This document shows, piece after piece, positions 23,440-30,159 of a stretch of 32,052 bases of DNA. The notes under the pieces are model-generated. The model had not been told where the DNA came from and did not search any database. It was given only the letters and a program-made list of their open reading frames with translations. The DNA comes from an uncultured Eubacteriales bacterium (lineage in GTDB: Bacteria; Bacillota; Clostridia; Christensenellales; Aristaeellaceae): positions 1-32,052 of the forward strand of contig CADCFG010000022.1 in NCBI GenBank assembly GCA_902800625.1, in the 5' to 3' direction. Each line of letters starts with the position of its first letter. The first letter of the stretch is position 1. Position numbers and translations under genes: made by a program.

Positions 23440-23898
23440 TCACAGCACCCACCCCCGAAGCAGCCAGTAGACGATGCCCACCGCCACCGACGAAGCGATG
23501 CCGTAGGCCAGCACCGGGCCCGCCAGCGTGAACAGCCGCGCGCCCACGCCCATGATGGCGCCCTCCCGCTGGAATTCGATGGCCGGGGCCGCCACGGAGT
23601 TGGCAAAGCCCGTCACCGGGATGGCCGAGCCCGCCCCGGCGTACTTGCCGATCACGTCGTACACGCCAAGCCCCGTCAGCGTGGTGCCGACGAACACCAG
23701 CACGCTGGTGGTGAACATTGGCGCGGTGATCTCGCCCAGGTTCAGCTGCTCCGCCCACAGCGTCAGCGCCTGGCCGACGCAGCAGATCAGCCCGCCCACC
23801 CAGAACGCCCGCCAGTAGCCCCGCAGCATGCGGCTGGGCGGCGTCAGCTTGTGCACCAGCTCCTTGTATTGATCCGGGGTGAAGGGCTGCCGGCTCAT
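23440..23898 (-). CDS. spoVAC: Stage V sporulation protein AC
   Basis: A 152-residue membrane protein, the mechanosensitive-channel-like component of the SpoVA complex. It starts MSRQPFTPDQYKELVHKL and has about four hydrophobic segments, with the blocks GGLICCVGQAL and PVTGFANSVAAPAIEFQREG typical of the family. ATG 23898 overlaps the stop of a 40-residue upstream ORF in an ATGA, giving translational coupling. spoVAD follows after 5 bases. Confidence 0.93.
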   Translation of the reverse strand: MSRQPFTPDQYKELVHKLTPPSRMLRGYWRAFWVGGLICCVGQALTLWAEQLNLGEITAPMFTTSVLVFVGTTLTGLGVYDVIGKYAGAGSAIPVTGFANSVAAPAIEFQREGAIMGVGARLFTLAGPVLAYGIASSVAVGIVYWLLRGWVL

Positions 23899-24017
23899 GC
23901 GCCCACCTCCCGTCCGTTGCGCTGCTCGTGGGCCCGGGAGCGCTCCGCCATGCGGATCTCCGTGGTGCGCGCCGCCATGTCCGGCTCCGACATCGTCGGC
24001 AGTTGCTGTCTGTCCAT
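23895..24017 (-). CDS. Small 40-residue ORF heading the spoVA operon
   Basis: ATG 24017 has GGAGG 8 bases upstream and the frame ends at TGA 23897-23895, overlapping the spoVAC ATG by 4 bases (ATGA). The product is very hydrophilic, rich in Arg and Glu, with no hydrophobic segment and begins MDRQQLPTMSEP. I do not recognise it. The good ribosome site and the overlap argue that it is translated, either as a small spore protein or simply to couple spoVAC translation. Confidence 0.55.
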   Translation of the reverse strand: MDRQQLPTMSEPDMAARTTEIRMAERSRAHEQRNGREVGA

Positions 24018-24073
24018 CGGTTGAACCTCCGTGAATTTTTAACGTGGTTAGTGTGCGCAGTCGGCACCGGAAT

Positions 24074-24103
24074 TATTAGCAGACCGCAAAAACCCGAACA
24101 TTC
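24074..24103 (-). promoter_or_regulatory. Sigma-G-like forespore promoter of the spoVA operon
   Basis: On the minus strand GAATG (24103-24099), an 18-base spacer and GCTAATA (24080-24074) match the sigma-G pattern GHATR-N18-CATWMTA at all five -35 positions and 5 of 7 -10 positions. In Bacillus subtilis the spoVA operon is under sigma-G, and the site lies about 57 bases before the first ORF. No vegetative promoter is seen for this operon. Confidence 0.5.
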
Positions 24104-24138
24104 CCATGCGATTTCCAAAAATTATTTTGAAAAAGGGC

Positions 24139-24167
24139 TTGACAGGCTCGGAATTTTGCTCTATAAT
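24139..24167 (+). promoter_or_regulatory. Promoter of the trp T-box leader
   Basis: TTGACA (24139-24144), 17-base spacer, TATAAT (24162-24167): both hexamers are perfect consensus, typical for genes controlled by attenuation rather than initiation. Confidence 0.93.
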
Positions 24168-24173
24168 GACACC

Positions 24174-24448
24174 AACTTCACAGAAACCGGGACGAAAAGA
24201 GTAGTAAGCGTCTTTGCGGTCATTCAAGAGAGCCGCCGACAGTGGAAATGCGGCATGACGGATTCGCTGAATGGACTTTTCAGGGCCCTCCGGAACGCGA
24301 AAGCCAGTATGGAGGGACGGGAATGCGGGCCCGTTATCAATCCGCGCCGTATGATGGTACGGGCTAAGTGGATCGAAAGATCAATGTGAGTGGCACCACG
24401 GAAAGTTTTTCCGCCTCATATCCCAGATGGGATATGGGGCTTTTTTTT
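24174..24448 (+). promoter_or_regulatory. T-box riboswitch sensing uncharged tRNA-Trp
   Basis: Leader RNA whose read-through depends on uncharged tRNA-Trp. Stem I base GAAAAG pairs with CTTTTC; above it the specifier loop has AGTAGTA on the 5' side and GAATGGA on the 3' side, closed by AGCG/CGCT. The specifier codon is TGG (24272-24274), Trp. The T-box AGTGGCACCACGGA lies at 24389-24402. Its UGGC would pair with a GCCA tRNA end, and bacterial tRNA-Trp does carry G before CCA. The terminator competes downstream (24413-24448). The codon, the T-box base and the downstream tryptophan transporter agree. Confidence 0.93.
24413..24448 (+). terminator. Regulated terminator of the T-box leader
   Basis: 12-bp stem GCCTCATATCCC / GGGATATGGGGC (one G-T pair) with a 4-base loop, followed by eight T. 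Confidence 0.9.
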
Positions 24449-24492
24449 CACCCCGCAGACGTGAAGGAATAAAAATCAGGAGGAATCCGAAC

Positions 24493-25503
24493 ATGAAGAA
24501 GATCATCTGCACCGTCGTCGCGCTGGCCATGCTGCTGGCCCTGACCGCCGCCTTCGCCGAGGGAACGACCTACAAGGTGGGCATCTGCAAGTATGTGGAC
24601 CACGCCTCCCTGGACCAGATCGTGGAGAATATCGAAAGCCAGCTCGCCGCCATCGGCGAGGAGAACGACGTGACCTTCGAAATCCAGTACCAGTGCGGCA
24701 ACGCCGACAACGCCACCATCCAGCAGATCGTGGCCGACTTCATCGCCGACGACGTGGACCTGATGGTGGGCGTGGCCACGCCAGTGGCCATGCAGATGCA
24801 GGCCGCCACCGAGGACAACCCCATCCCCGTGGTGTTCGCCGCCGTTTCCGACCCCGAGGGCGTGGAGCTGGTGGCCAGCAACGACGCGCCCGGCGCCAAC
24901 ATCACCGGCACCTCCGACTTCCTGAATACCAACGCCGTGCTGGACCTGATCTTCGCGGCCAACCCCGAGGCGGATTCCATCGGCCTGCTGTACGACCCCG
25001 GCCAGGATGCCTCCACCGCGCCCATCGCCGCCGCCAAGGCCTATCTGGACGGCAAGGGCATCGCCTACAAGGACTACACCGGCACCAACACCTCCGAGGT
25101 CATTATCGCGGCGGACGCCGCCGTGGCGGACGCGGTGGACGCCCTGTTCACCCCCACCGACAACACCATCATGGCTGCCGAGCTGTCCATCTACGAGAAG
25201 CTGTCCGAGGCGGGCATCCCGCATTACACCGGCGCGGACTCCTTCGCCAACGACGGCGCGTTCCTGGGCTTCGGCGTGGACTACGCCAACCTGGGCGTGG
25301 AGACCGCCAACATGGTGGCCGACATCCTGGTGAACGGCGCCGATCCCGCCGCGACCCCGGTCAAGACCTTCGACAACGGCACCGCCACCATCAACACCGA
25401 GACCTGCGAGGCCATCGGCCTGGACCTGGACGCCGTGACCGCGGCCTTCCAGCCCTACTGCTCCACCATCCTGACCATCGTTACGGGTGAATTTGAGGGC
25501 TGA
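24493..25503 (+). CDS. trpX: Tryptophan ABC transporter substrate-binding protein
   Basis: A 336-residue exported binding protein of the ABC_sub_bind (DUF534/TrpX) family. Residues 1-23 are a signal peptide ending AFA; no lipobox Cys is visible, which is unusual for a Gram-positive binding protein, so membrane retention is unclear. Family blocks are YKVGICKYVDHASLDQI, VGVATPVAMQMQ, PVVFAAVSDPEG, NITGTSDF and the C-terminal VKTFDNGTATINTETCEAIGL. ATG 24493 has AGGAGG upstream. The tRNA-Trp T-box in front gives the substrate: tryptophan, or possibly a precursor. The permease follows after a 127-base spacer containing a long inverted repeat. Confidence 0.9.
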   Translation: MKKIICTVVALAMLLALTAAFAEGTTYKVGICKYVDHASLDQIVENIESQLAAIGEENDVTFEIQYQCGNADNATIQQIVADFIADDVDLMVGVATPVAMQMQAATEDNPIPVVFAAVSDPEGVELVASNDAPGANITGTSDFLNTNAVLDLIFAANPEADSIGLLYDPGQDASTAPIAAAKAYLDGKGIAYKDYTGTNTSEVIIAADAAVADAVDALFTPTDNTIMAAELSIYEKLSEAGIPHYTGADSFANDGAFLGFGVDYANLGVETANMVADILVNGADPAATPVKTFDNGTATINTETCEAIGLDLDAVTAAFQPYCSTILTIVTGEFEG

Positions 25504-25510
25504 TAGCTGG

Positions 25511-25609
25511 AAATGAGGAATTAGGAATGAGGAATTAGGAATTGATTTTGCTCTGTCAGGCATTCATTATTCCTCATTCCTCACTCCTCATTCCTCATTC
25601 CTCATTAAT
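25511..25609. repeat. Long inverted repeat of GAGGAATTAGGAAT type between trpX and trpY
   Basis: The 5' arm (25511-25543) repeats ATGAGGAATTAGGA; the 3' arm (25564-25606) repeats ATTCCTCATTCCTC. The arms are largely complementary and would form one long hairpin in the operon mRNA. I recall similar AGGAAT-type intergenic repeats in gut Firmicutes. No T run follows, so it is not an ordinary terminator. Confidence 0.7.
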
Positions 25610-25630
25610 CTAAAGGAAAGCAGGATCGAC

Positions 25631-26572
25631 ATGTCTTTTACAACGATGCTGGGCCTGGGGCAGACGGCGCTGGAGCTGGCGCTGTTCAACTCGCTCACGG
25701 TGCTGGCGCTGTTTTTGAGCTACTGGATGCTGAACGTCTGTGACCTGTCCACAGACGGCTGTTTTGCGCTTGGGGCCGCGGTGGGCGCGGTGGTGGCCAT
25801 CGCCGGACATCCCTGGCTCTCCCTGCCGGCGGCCATGGGCGCGGGGATGCTCTCCGGCCTGGTCACGGCCATATTGCAGACCCGCATGGGCGTGAACAGC
25901 CTGCTGGCGGGCATCATCGTGAACACGGGGCTCTACTCGGTGAACATCTGGATCATGGGCGGCTCGTCCCTTCTGAACATGAACAAGACCGCCACGGTGT
26001 TCACCATGCTGAAGGAGGCACTGAAGGGCGGCCCGCTGGGCGGACAGTACGCGCTGATCATCGGCCTGATCGCCGTGGCGCTGGTGATCGCCTTCCTGTG
26101 CCTGTTCCTGCGCACGAAGCTGGGCCTGGCCATTCGTGCCACCGGCGACAATCCGGACATGGTGCGCTCCTCGTCCATCAACCCCGCCTTCACCACCACC
26201 GTGGGCCTGTGCATTTCCAACAGCTTCACGGCGCTGTCCGGCTGCCTGCTGGCCCAGAGCCAGAAGTCCGTCACGGTGGACATCGGCTCCGGCATGGTCA
26301 CGGTAGCGCTGGCCTCGCTGTTGATCGGCGGCGTGTTCATGGGCAAGCGCAGCATTCCGCTGCGGGCCGTGGGCGCGGTGCTGGGCGCGTTCGTGTTCCG
26401 GCTGGTGTACACCATCGCGCTGCGGTTCAACCTGCCGGCCTTCATGCTGAAGCTGATCTCCGCGGTGATCGTGGTGATCGCCATCTCCGGGCCCTACCTG
26501 AAAAAGCAGTTCCCGCTGTACCGGCGACAGCTGGCGGCTCGGCTGGGGAAAGGGGGCGGCGAAGAATGCTGA
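25631..26572 (+). CDS. trpY: Tryptophan ABC transporter permease
   Basis: A 313-residue permease of the branched-chain-amino-acid-like (BPD_transp_2) group, with about eight hydrophobic segments. Visible blocks: LNVCDLSTDGCFALGAAV near residue 35, GMLSGLVTAILQTRMGVNSLLAGIIVNTGLYS, and LGLAIRATGDNPDMVRSSSINP near residue 165, the cytoplasmic loop expected to contact the ATPase. ATG 25631 follows AAAGGAAAG. The ATPase gene overlaps its last 7 bases, so the two are translated together. Part of the T-box-controlled trpXYZ operon. Confidence 0.9.
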   Translation: MSFTTMLGLGQTALELALFNSLTVLALFLSYWMLNVCDLSTDGCFALGAAVGAVVAIAGHPWLSLPAAMGAGMLSGLVTAILQTRMGVNSLLAGIIVNTGLYSVNIWIMGGSSLLNMNKTATVFTMLKEALKGGPLGGQYALIIGLIAVALVIAFLCLFLRTKLGLAIRATGDNPDMVRSSSINPAFTTTVGLCISNSFTALSGCLLAQSQKSVTVDIGSGMVTVALASLLIGGVFMGKRSIPLRAVGAVLGAFVFRLVYTIALRFNLPAFMLKLISAVIVVIAISGPYLKKQFPLYRRQLAARLGKGGGEEC

Positions 26573-27354
26573 AGCTGATCAACGTCACCAAGACCTTCAA
26601 CCCCGGCACCTCCGACGCGCGGCTGGCGCTGGACGACGTGTCGCTGCACGTGAAGCCGGGCGACTTCATCTCCATCATCGGCGCCAACGGCGCGGGCAAG
26701 TCCACACTGTTCAACGCCATCTGCGGCAGCTTCTTTGTGGATTCCGGCCGGGTGATCCTGGACGGGCGCGACGTGACCATGCTGCCCGAATACAAGCGGG
26801 CGAAATCCATCGGCCGGCTGTTCCAGGACCCGATGCGCGGCAGTGCCCCCGGCATGAGCATCGAGGAGAACCTGGTGCTGGCGGCGGGGCAGGGCGGCTG
26901 GATGAGCCGCGCCGGGCGGAAGGAGAAGCAGGCCTTCCGGGATCGGCTGGCGCTGCTGGACATGGGCCTGGAGGATCGCATGAAGCAGCCTGTGGGCCTG
27001 CTCTCCGGCGGCCAGAGGCAGGCGCTGACGCTGATGATGGCCACGCTGAGCATGCCGAAGATCTTGCTGCTGGACGAGCACACCGCCGCCCTGGACCCTG
27101 CCACGGCCGAGAAGGTGCTTTCGCTGACCACCCGCATTGTGGAGGAGAACCGGCTCACCTGCCTGATGATCACCCACAACATGCAGTCCGCGCTGGACCT
27201 GGGCAACCGCACCATCATGATGGACGCCGGCCGCGTGGTGTTCGACACCACCGGCGACGAGCGCGCCGCCCTCACCGTGGACGACCTGCTGGAGAAGTTC
27301 CGCGAGGCCAGCGGCAAGGCCCTGGACAACGACCGGATGCTGCTGGCCCGGTAG
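26566..27354 (+). CDS. trpZ: Tryptophan ABC transporter ATPase
   Basis: A 262-residue ABC ATPase energising TrpY. Walker A GANGAGKST, signature LSGGQRQALTL, Walker B ILLLDEHTAALD and H-loop MITHNMQ are all intact. EHTAALD in place of the usual EPTSALD is typical of this transporter group. ATG 26566 overlaps the trpY stop by 7 bases, with GGGGGCGG upstream. It ends in TAG, and a repeat and a shared terminator follow. Confidence 0.92.
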   Translation: MLKLINVTKTFNPGTSDARLALDDVSLHVKPGDFISIIGANGAGKSTLFNAICGSFFVDSGRVILDGRDVTMLPEYKRAKSIGRLFQDPMRGSAPGMSIEENLVLAAGQGGWMSRAGRKEKQAFRDRLALLDMGLEDRMKQPVGLLSGGQRQALTLMMATLSMPKILLLDEHTAALDPATAEKVLSLTTRIVEENRLTCLMITHNMQSALDLGNRTIMMDAGRVVFDTTGDERAALTVDDLLEKFREASGKALDNDRMLLAR

Positions 27355-27361
27355 GACCGGG

Positions 27362-27412
27362 AGCCATTCGCTGCCGCGCAGGCAAGCTGTGCTTGCATTC
27401 ATTTGCTGCCGC
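27362..27412. repeat. Inverted copy of the GCGGCAGC(R)(R)ATG repeat after trpZ
   Basis: Read on the minus strand, GCGGCAGCAAATGAATG leads into the small hairpin GCAAGC-ACA-GCTTGC and a second GCGGCAGCGAATGGCT. The last 16 bases (27377-27362) are identical to 22034-22049 next to spoVAE, so it is the same dispersed family in opposite orientation. Confidence 0.65.
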
Positions 27413-27423
27413 ACGACAAAACC

Positions 27424-27460
27424 AAATCCCTTGCGCCATAGATTCAAGCGCAAGGGATTT
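27424..27460. terminator. Bidirectional terminator between trpZ and degV
   Basis: Perfect 13-bp stem AAATCCCTTGCGC / GCGCAAGGGATTT with an 11-base loop, between convergent genes. T-rich sequence follows on the plus strand (GTGTTTG) and GGTTTTG on the minus strand. Confidence 0.8.
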
Positions 27461-27483
27461 GTGTTTGCGGATTTTGCTTTGTT

Positions 27484-28326
27484 TCACTTTCGCATAAACA
27501 GCACGCCCAGCGTGCCTTGGCCGCAGTGGCTGGTGATGGAGCACCCGGCGCGCACCTCGAGGACCTCTTCAAAGGGGACGTGTTCCAGCACCATCTCTTT
27601 GGTCAGCTCGAATTGCTCCCGGGTGACGCCGGTGTGGGTGATGAACACGCGCCGGGCGTTCACCGCGTTGGGGCTGCGCAGGCGGTCGTCCACATACTGC
27701 TTCAGGCACCGCTCATAGCTGCCGCGGAATTTCTTGCCCACCACCATCTTGCCGCCGGTCACCTCGATGCAGGGCCGCAGCTTGAGGATGTTCGCGCCCA
27801 GCATGGCCACCATGGAGCAGCGGCCGCCCTTGTAGAGGAAGTCCAGCCGGTCGATGATGAACGAGGCGTCCACCTTGTCGATCAGGGCGTTCACGTGGTC
27901 CAGGATCGCCCTCGGGTCGCCCTCGCCGGCCTCGATCATGTCTACTGCCTCGCACAGCAAAAGCGCGATGCCGCTGGACAGGTTGCGGCTGTCCACGCAG
28001 TACACCGGCAGGCCTTCCGCTGCGGCCACGGCGTGCTCATAGCAGGAGGAGAAGTCGGCGCTGATGTTGAAGTGGATCACGGCGTCGCAGTCCTTCAGCA
28101 GCGCCTTGAAGCGCTCGCGATAGGCCTCGCTGTTGATGGCCGCGGTCTTGGGCAGGTCGCCGCCCGCGTCCACGTGGCGAAAGATGTCGTCCGGGGCGAT
28201 GTCCGCGCCGTCGGTGTAATCCACCCCACCCATGGTGACGGTCAGGGGGATGATGGTGATGTCATGGGCCTGGATGTATTCCGGGCTCAGGTCGCAGGTG
28301 CTGTCTGCGGTGATACGGATTTTCAT
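27484..28326 (-). CDS. DegV family fatty-acid-binding protein
   Basis: A 280-residue DegV protein, a family that binds fatty acids and, in some Firmicutes (FakB), presents them to fatty-acid kinase. The N-terminus ITADSTCDLSPEY is the family hallmark. Also seen are a YTDGADIAPDDIF segment, FNISADFSSCYEHA, VDSRNLSSGIALL and RLDFLYKGGRCS; the last matches the R-L-x-(Y/F)L-x-GGR block. No kinase gene is nearby. ATG 28326 has GGAGG 6 bases upstream; an in-frame ATG 12 bases further out is less well placed. A MITE-like element ends just before this ribosome site, so the native promoter may have been displaced, unless transcription comes from the ACT gene upstream. Confidence 0.9.
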   Translation of the reverse strand: MKIRITADSTCDLSPEYIQAHDITIIPLTVTMGGVDYTDGADIAPDDIFRHVDAGGDLPKTAAINSEAYRERFKALLKDCDAVIHFNISADFSSCYEHAVAAAEGLPVYCVDSRNLSSGIALLLCEAVDMIEAGEGDPRAILDHVNALIDKVDASFIIDRLDFLYKGGRCSMVAMLGANILKLRPCIEVTGGKMVVGKKFRGSYERCLKQYVDDRLRSPNAVNARRVFITHTGVTREQFELTKEMVLEHVPFEEVLEVRAGCSITSHCGQGTLGVLFMRK

Positions 28327-28338
28327 GCTTGCCTCCAA

Positions 28339-28506
28339 TATTGGGCGTGTTTCTAAATGCTGGGAGATGCAGTTTCGAGTGCATTTGACGGCATTTCAAG
28401 GCGCTTTTCCGCAGGCTTACTGGTTGCAAGTCAAGGAAATGCAACACAGAAATGCAGTCAAATACACCGAAAATGCGCTTCAGGCATTTTAGAGACAGGC
28501 CCTATT
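28339..28506. mobile_element. 160-bp MITE-like element with TATT target duplication
   Basis: Terminal inverted repeats GGGCGTGTTTCTAAATGC (28343-28360) and, from the other end, GGGCCTGTCTCTAAAATGC (28502-28484) bound a 160-bp segment. An inner inverted pair (28380-28397 with 28449-28466) pairs at 16 of 18 positions. TATT flanks both ends exactly (28339-28342 and 28503-28506), the mark of transposition. It has no coding capacity, so it would depend on a transposase elsewhere. Confidence 0.75.
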
Positions 28507-28939
28507 CCAGCGCCAGCAGGCGCACGTTTTCCACGCCTTCGATGGCGCTCAGCTCGTCGGTCATGCCGTCCACGGTGCCCTTCAGCTGGCCCAGGTCGAT
28601 GGACAGCATGATGCTGGCCTTGCCGTGGATGGGCAGGCTCTGGGTGATGGTGAGGATGTTGGCGTTGCAGCGCGATACCGTGCCCAGCACCTTTGACAGC
28701 ATCCCGGCCCGGTGGTTCAGCTGCAGCATCAGCGAGGCCTTCCGGCCCACCGTCAGCTGGCTGGGCTCCAGGATCTTGTCCTTGTATTTATAGTAGGTGC
28801 TGCGGCTGATGCCCACGGCGTGCACCGCGTCGATCACCTGGGCACAGACCCCGGATTCCAGCAGTCGCCGCGCCTCCACCACCTTGATGAAGTAGTCCGG
28901 CAGCGCGGACTTTTCCACGATCAGATATTCGTTCAACAT
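28502..28939 (-). CDS. pheB: ACT domain protein, PheB/UPF0735 family
   Basis: A 145-residue cytoplasmic protein with an N-terminal helix-turn-helix-like part ([30 protein letters not shown], about 20-57) and a C-terminal ACT domain (about 68-145: [31 protein letters not shown]). In Bacillus the family member PheB lies beside phenylalanine genes; a role in amino-acid-responsive regulation is inferred and unproven. ATG 28939 lies about 35 bases behind a strong promoter. The stop TAG is formed by the end of the MITE-like insert (base 28502) plus its target site, so the original C-terminus may have been a little longer. Confidence 0.88.
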   Translation of the reverse strand: MLNEYLIVEKSALPDYFIKVVEARRLLESGVCAQVIDAVHAVGISRSTYYKYKDKILEPSQLTVGRKASLMLQLNHRAGMLSKVLGTVSRCNANILTITQSLPIHGKASIMLSIDLGQLKGTVDGMTDELSAIEGVENVRLLALE

Positions 28940-28981
28940 GGCCGCAGCCGCCCTTTCGATTCAGCGTTTTTCCACATTTAT

Positions 28982-29010
28982 ATTATATGCGAAAGACGCG
29001 CGTCCGTCAA
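28982..29010 (-). promoter_or_regulatory. Promoter of the pheB-degV unit
   Basis: Minus strand TTGACG (29010-29005), 17-base spacer, TATAAT (28987-28982), divergent from the smpB promoter. Confidence 0.88.
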
Positions 29011-29041
29011 GTGCGGACACAGGAAAATCTCCTCCAAGTAG

Positions 29042-29070
29042 TTTACAAATCCCGCGCGGGGTGGTATACT
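29042..29070 (+). promoter_or_regulatory. Promoter of smpB
   Basis: TTTACA (29042-29047), 17-base spacer, TATACT (29065-29070), about 45 bases before the smpB start. Confidence 0.85.
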
Positions 29071-29114
29071 ATAGGATACGGATCGGCTTTTGCCGGAAAG
29101 GGGGAGAGGACGCC

Positions 29115-29576
29115 ATGCCGCAGAAGGGCGTCAAGGTCATCGCGCAGAACCGGCGCGCCCGGCACGACTATTTCGTCCTCGAGACCTGGGAGGCCGGCAT
29201 CGAGCTGAAGGGCACCGAGGTGAAGAGCATCCGCTTGGGCAAGTGCAACCTGAAGGACTGTTATGCCGCCGTGAAGAACGGCGAAATGCTGGTCTATGGC
29301 ATGCACATCAGCCCCTATGAAAAGGGCAGCTACTTCAACACCGACCCCCTTCGGCCCAAGCGCCTGCTGATGCACAAGAGCGAGATCCGCAAGTGCCACC
29401 AGTCCGTGATGCAGCAGGGCCTGGCGCTGATCCCGCTGAGCGTCTATCTGAAGGACGGGCGCATGAAGCTGGAGCTGGCGCTGTGCAAGGGCAAGAAGCT
29501 GTATGACAAGCGCGACGACATGGCCAGGCGCGACGCCCAGCGCGACATCGAGCGCTCAATGCGCGCGCGCGGATAA
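29115..29576 (+). CDS. smpB: SsrA-binding protein SmpB
   Basis: A 153-residue RNA-binding protein that brings tmRNA to stalled ribosomes. Family blocks: [31 protein letters not shown] at the N-terminus, [14 protein letters not shown] in the middle, and [22 protein letters not shown] in the basic C-terminal tail that enters the mRNA channel. ATG 29115 has a GGGGGAGAGG site upstream; the frame is open further 5' but runs through the promoter. The tmRNA gene starts 40 bases downstream on the same strand, the common smpB-ssrA pairing. Confidence 0.95.
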   Translation: MPQKGVKVIAQNRRARHDYFVLETWEAGIELKGTEVKSIRLGKCNLKDCYAAVKNGEMLVYGMHISPYEKGSYFNTDPLRPKRLLMHKSEIRKCHQSVMQQGLALIPLSVYLKDGRMKLELALCKGKKLYDKRDDMARRDAQRDIERSMRARG

Positions 29577-29616
29577 TTGAGGAAGGAGACTGCAGTTCAC
29601 ATCTTTCCATCCACAC

Positions 29617-29966
29617 GGGGCCGTATTTGGTTTCGACGGGGATGCGGAGGGACAGAGAAGCGAGCGGCGGCCCTGAACCGCCTGAAAACGGGAACTTAAA
29701 TGAACTGACAACTACGATAACGTAGCTTTCGCCGCTTAATCGGCGATCGTCGACCCTGAGCGTCCTGCCGCGCAGGCCATCGACGTCATAATAGCAGGGA
29801 ACCAGCTGCCTTAAGCTTTGCGGGCGGCGGGACTTTATGAAGCTACTGAAGCCAAAATCCTGTCTGCGGGAGTTTGGCGGAGGGAATGTCAAAACACAGA
29901 CTGCGCTCGGAGATGCTCTGGTCTTCTGGTCTTCGGACAGGGGTTCGACCCCCCTCGGCTCCACCA
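29617..29966 (+). ncRNA. ssrA: Transfer-messenger RNA (tmRNA)
   Basis: 350 nt. The 5' end GGGGCCG pairs with CGGCTCC (29956-29962; one G-T pair), followed by A and an encoded CCA (29964-29966). GTTTCGACGGGG near the 5' end and GGGGTTCGACCCCCC in the T arm are the tmRNA hallmarks. The tag frame reads DNYDNVAFAA and ends at TAA 29737-29739, which lies in the loop of the GCCG-CTTAAT-CGGC hairpin. The resume codon is probably ACT at 29704, since a TGA is in frame just before it, but that is not certain. An integrase lies directly downstream. Confidence 0.97.
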
Positions 29967-29974
29967 CGTCCTTG

Positions 29975-30005
29975 ACCACCATATCACATGATATGGTGGT
30001 TTTTC
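29975..30005 (+). terminator. Terminator of ssrA
   Basis: ACCACCATATCA pairs with TGATATGGTGGT, followed by TTTTT (from 30000). It lies just after the CCA end. Confidence 0.88.
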
Positions 30006-30010
30006 TTTGA

Positions 30011-30039
30011 TTTTGATACTATATGTTGTGGTATCAAAA
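30011..30039. promoter_or_regulatory. Perfect inverted repeat upstream of the integrase
   Basis: TTTTGATAC (30011-30019) and GTATCAAAA (30031-30039) are perfect inverted copies separated by 11 bases, so their centres are 20 bases apart, about two helical turns. This suits a dimeric repressor or excisionase-type site. Confidence 0.5.
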
Positions 30040-30064
30040 CAGAGAGGACGCCATATTATGCGGT

Positions 30065-30127
30065 GGTAGAAAATTATGGTAGAAAAATACTGCGTTTTGT
30101 GGTATGATATAGCTGCTTGGTAGAAAA
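30065..30127 (+). repeat. Three direct repeats TGGTAGAAAA before the integrase (arm-type sites?)
   Basis: GGTAGAAAA occurs at 30065-30073, 30078-30086 and 30119-30127, all in the same orientation. The N-terminal arm-binding domain of such integrases binds short direct repeats beside the core site. TAGAAA (30080-30085) and TATGAT (30103-30108), 17 bases apart, would also form the int promoter, so binding could self-regulate the gene. Confidence 0.55.
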
Positions 30128-30159
30128 AAACAACGCCGCATTGAAAGGGGATTTGCAGG

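Noticed and set aside
22430..24118. Long minus-strand frame extending spoVAD upstream to 562 codons
   Set aside because: The part beyond 23434 overlaps spoVAC in another frame; the family start and spacing fit ATG 23434.
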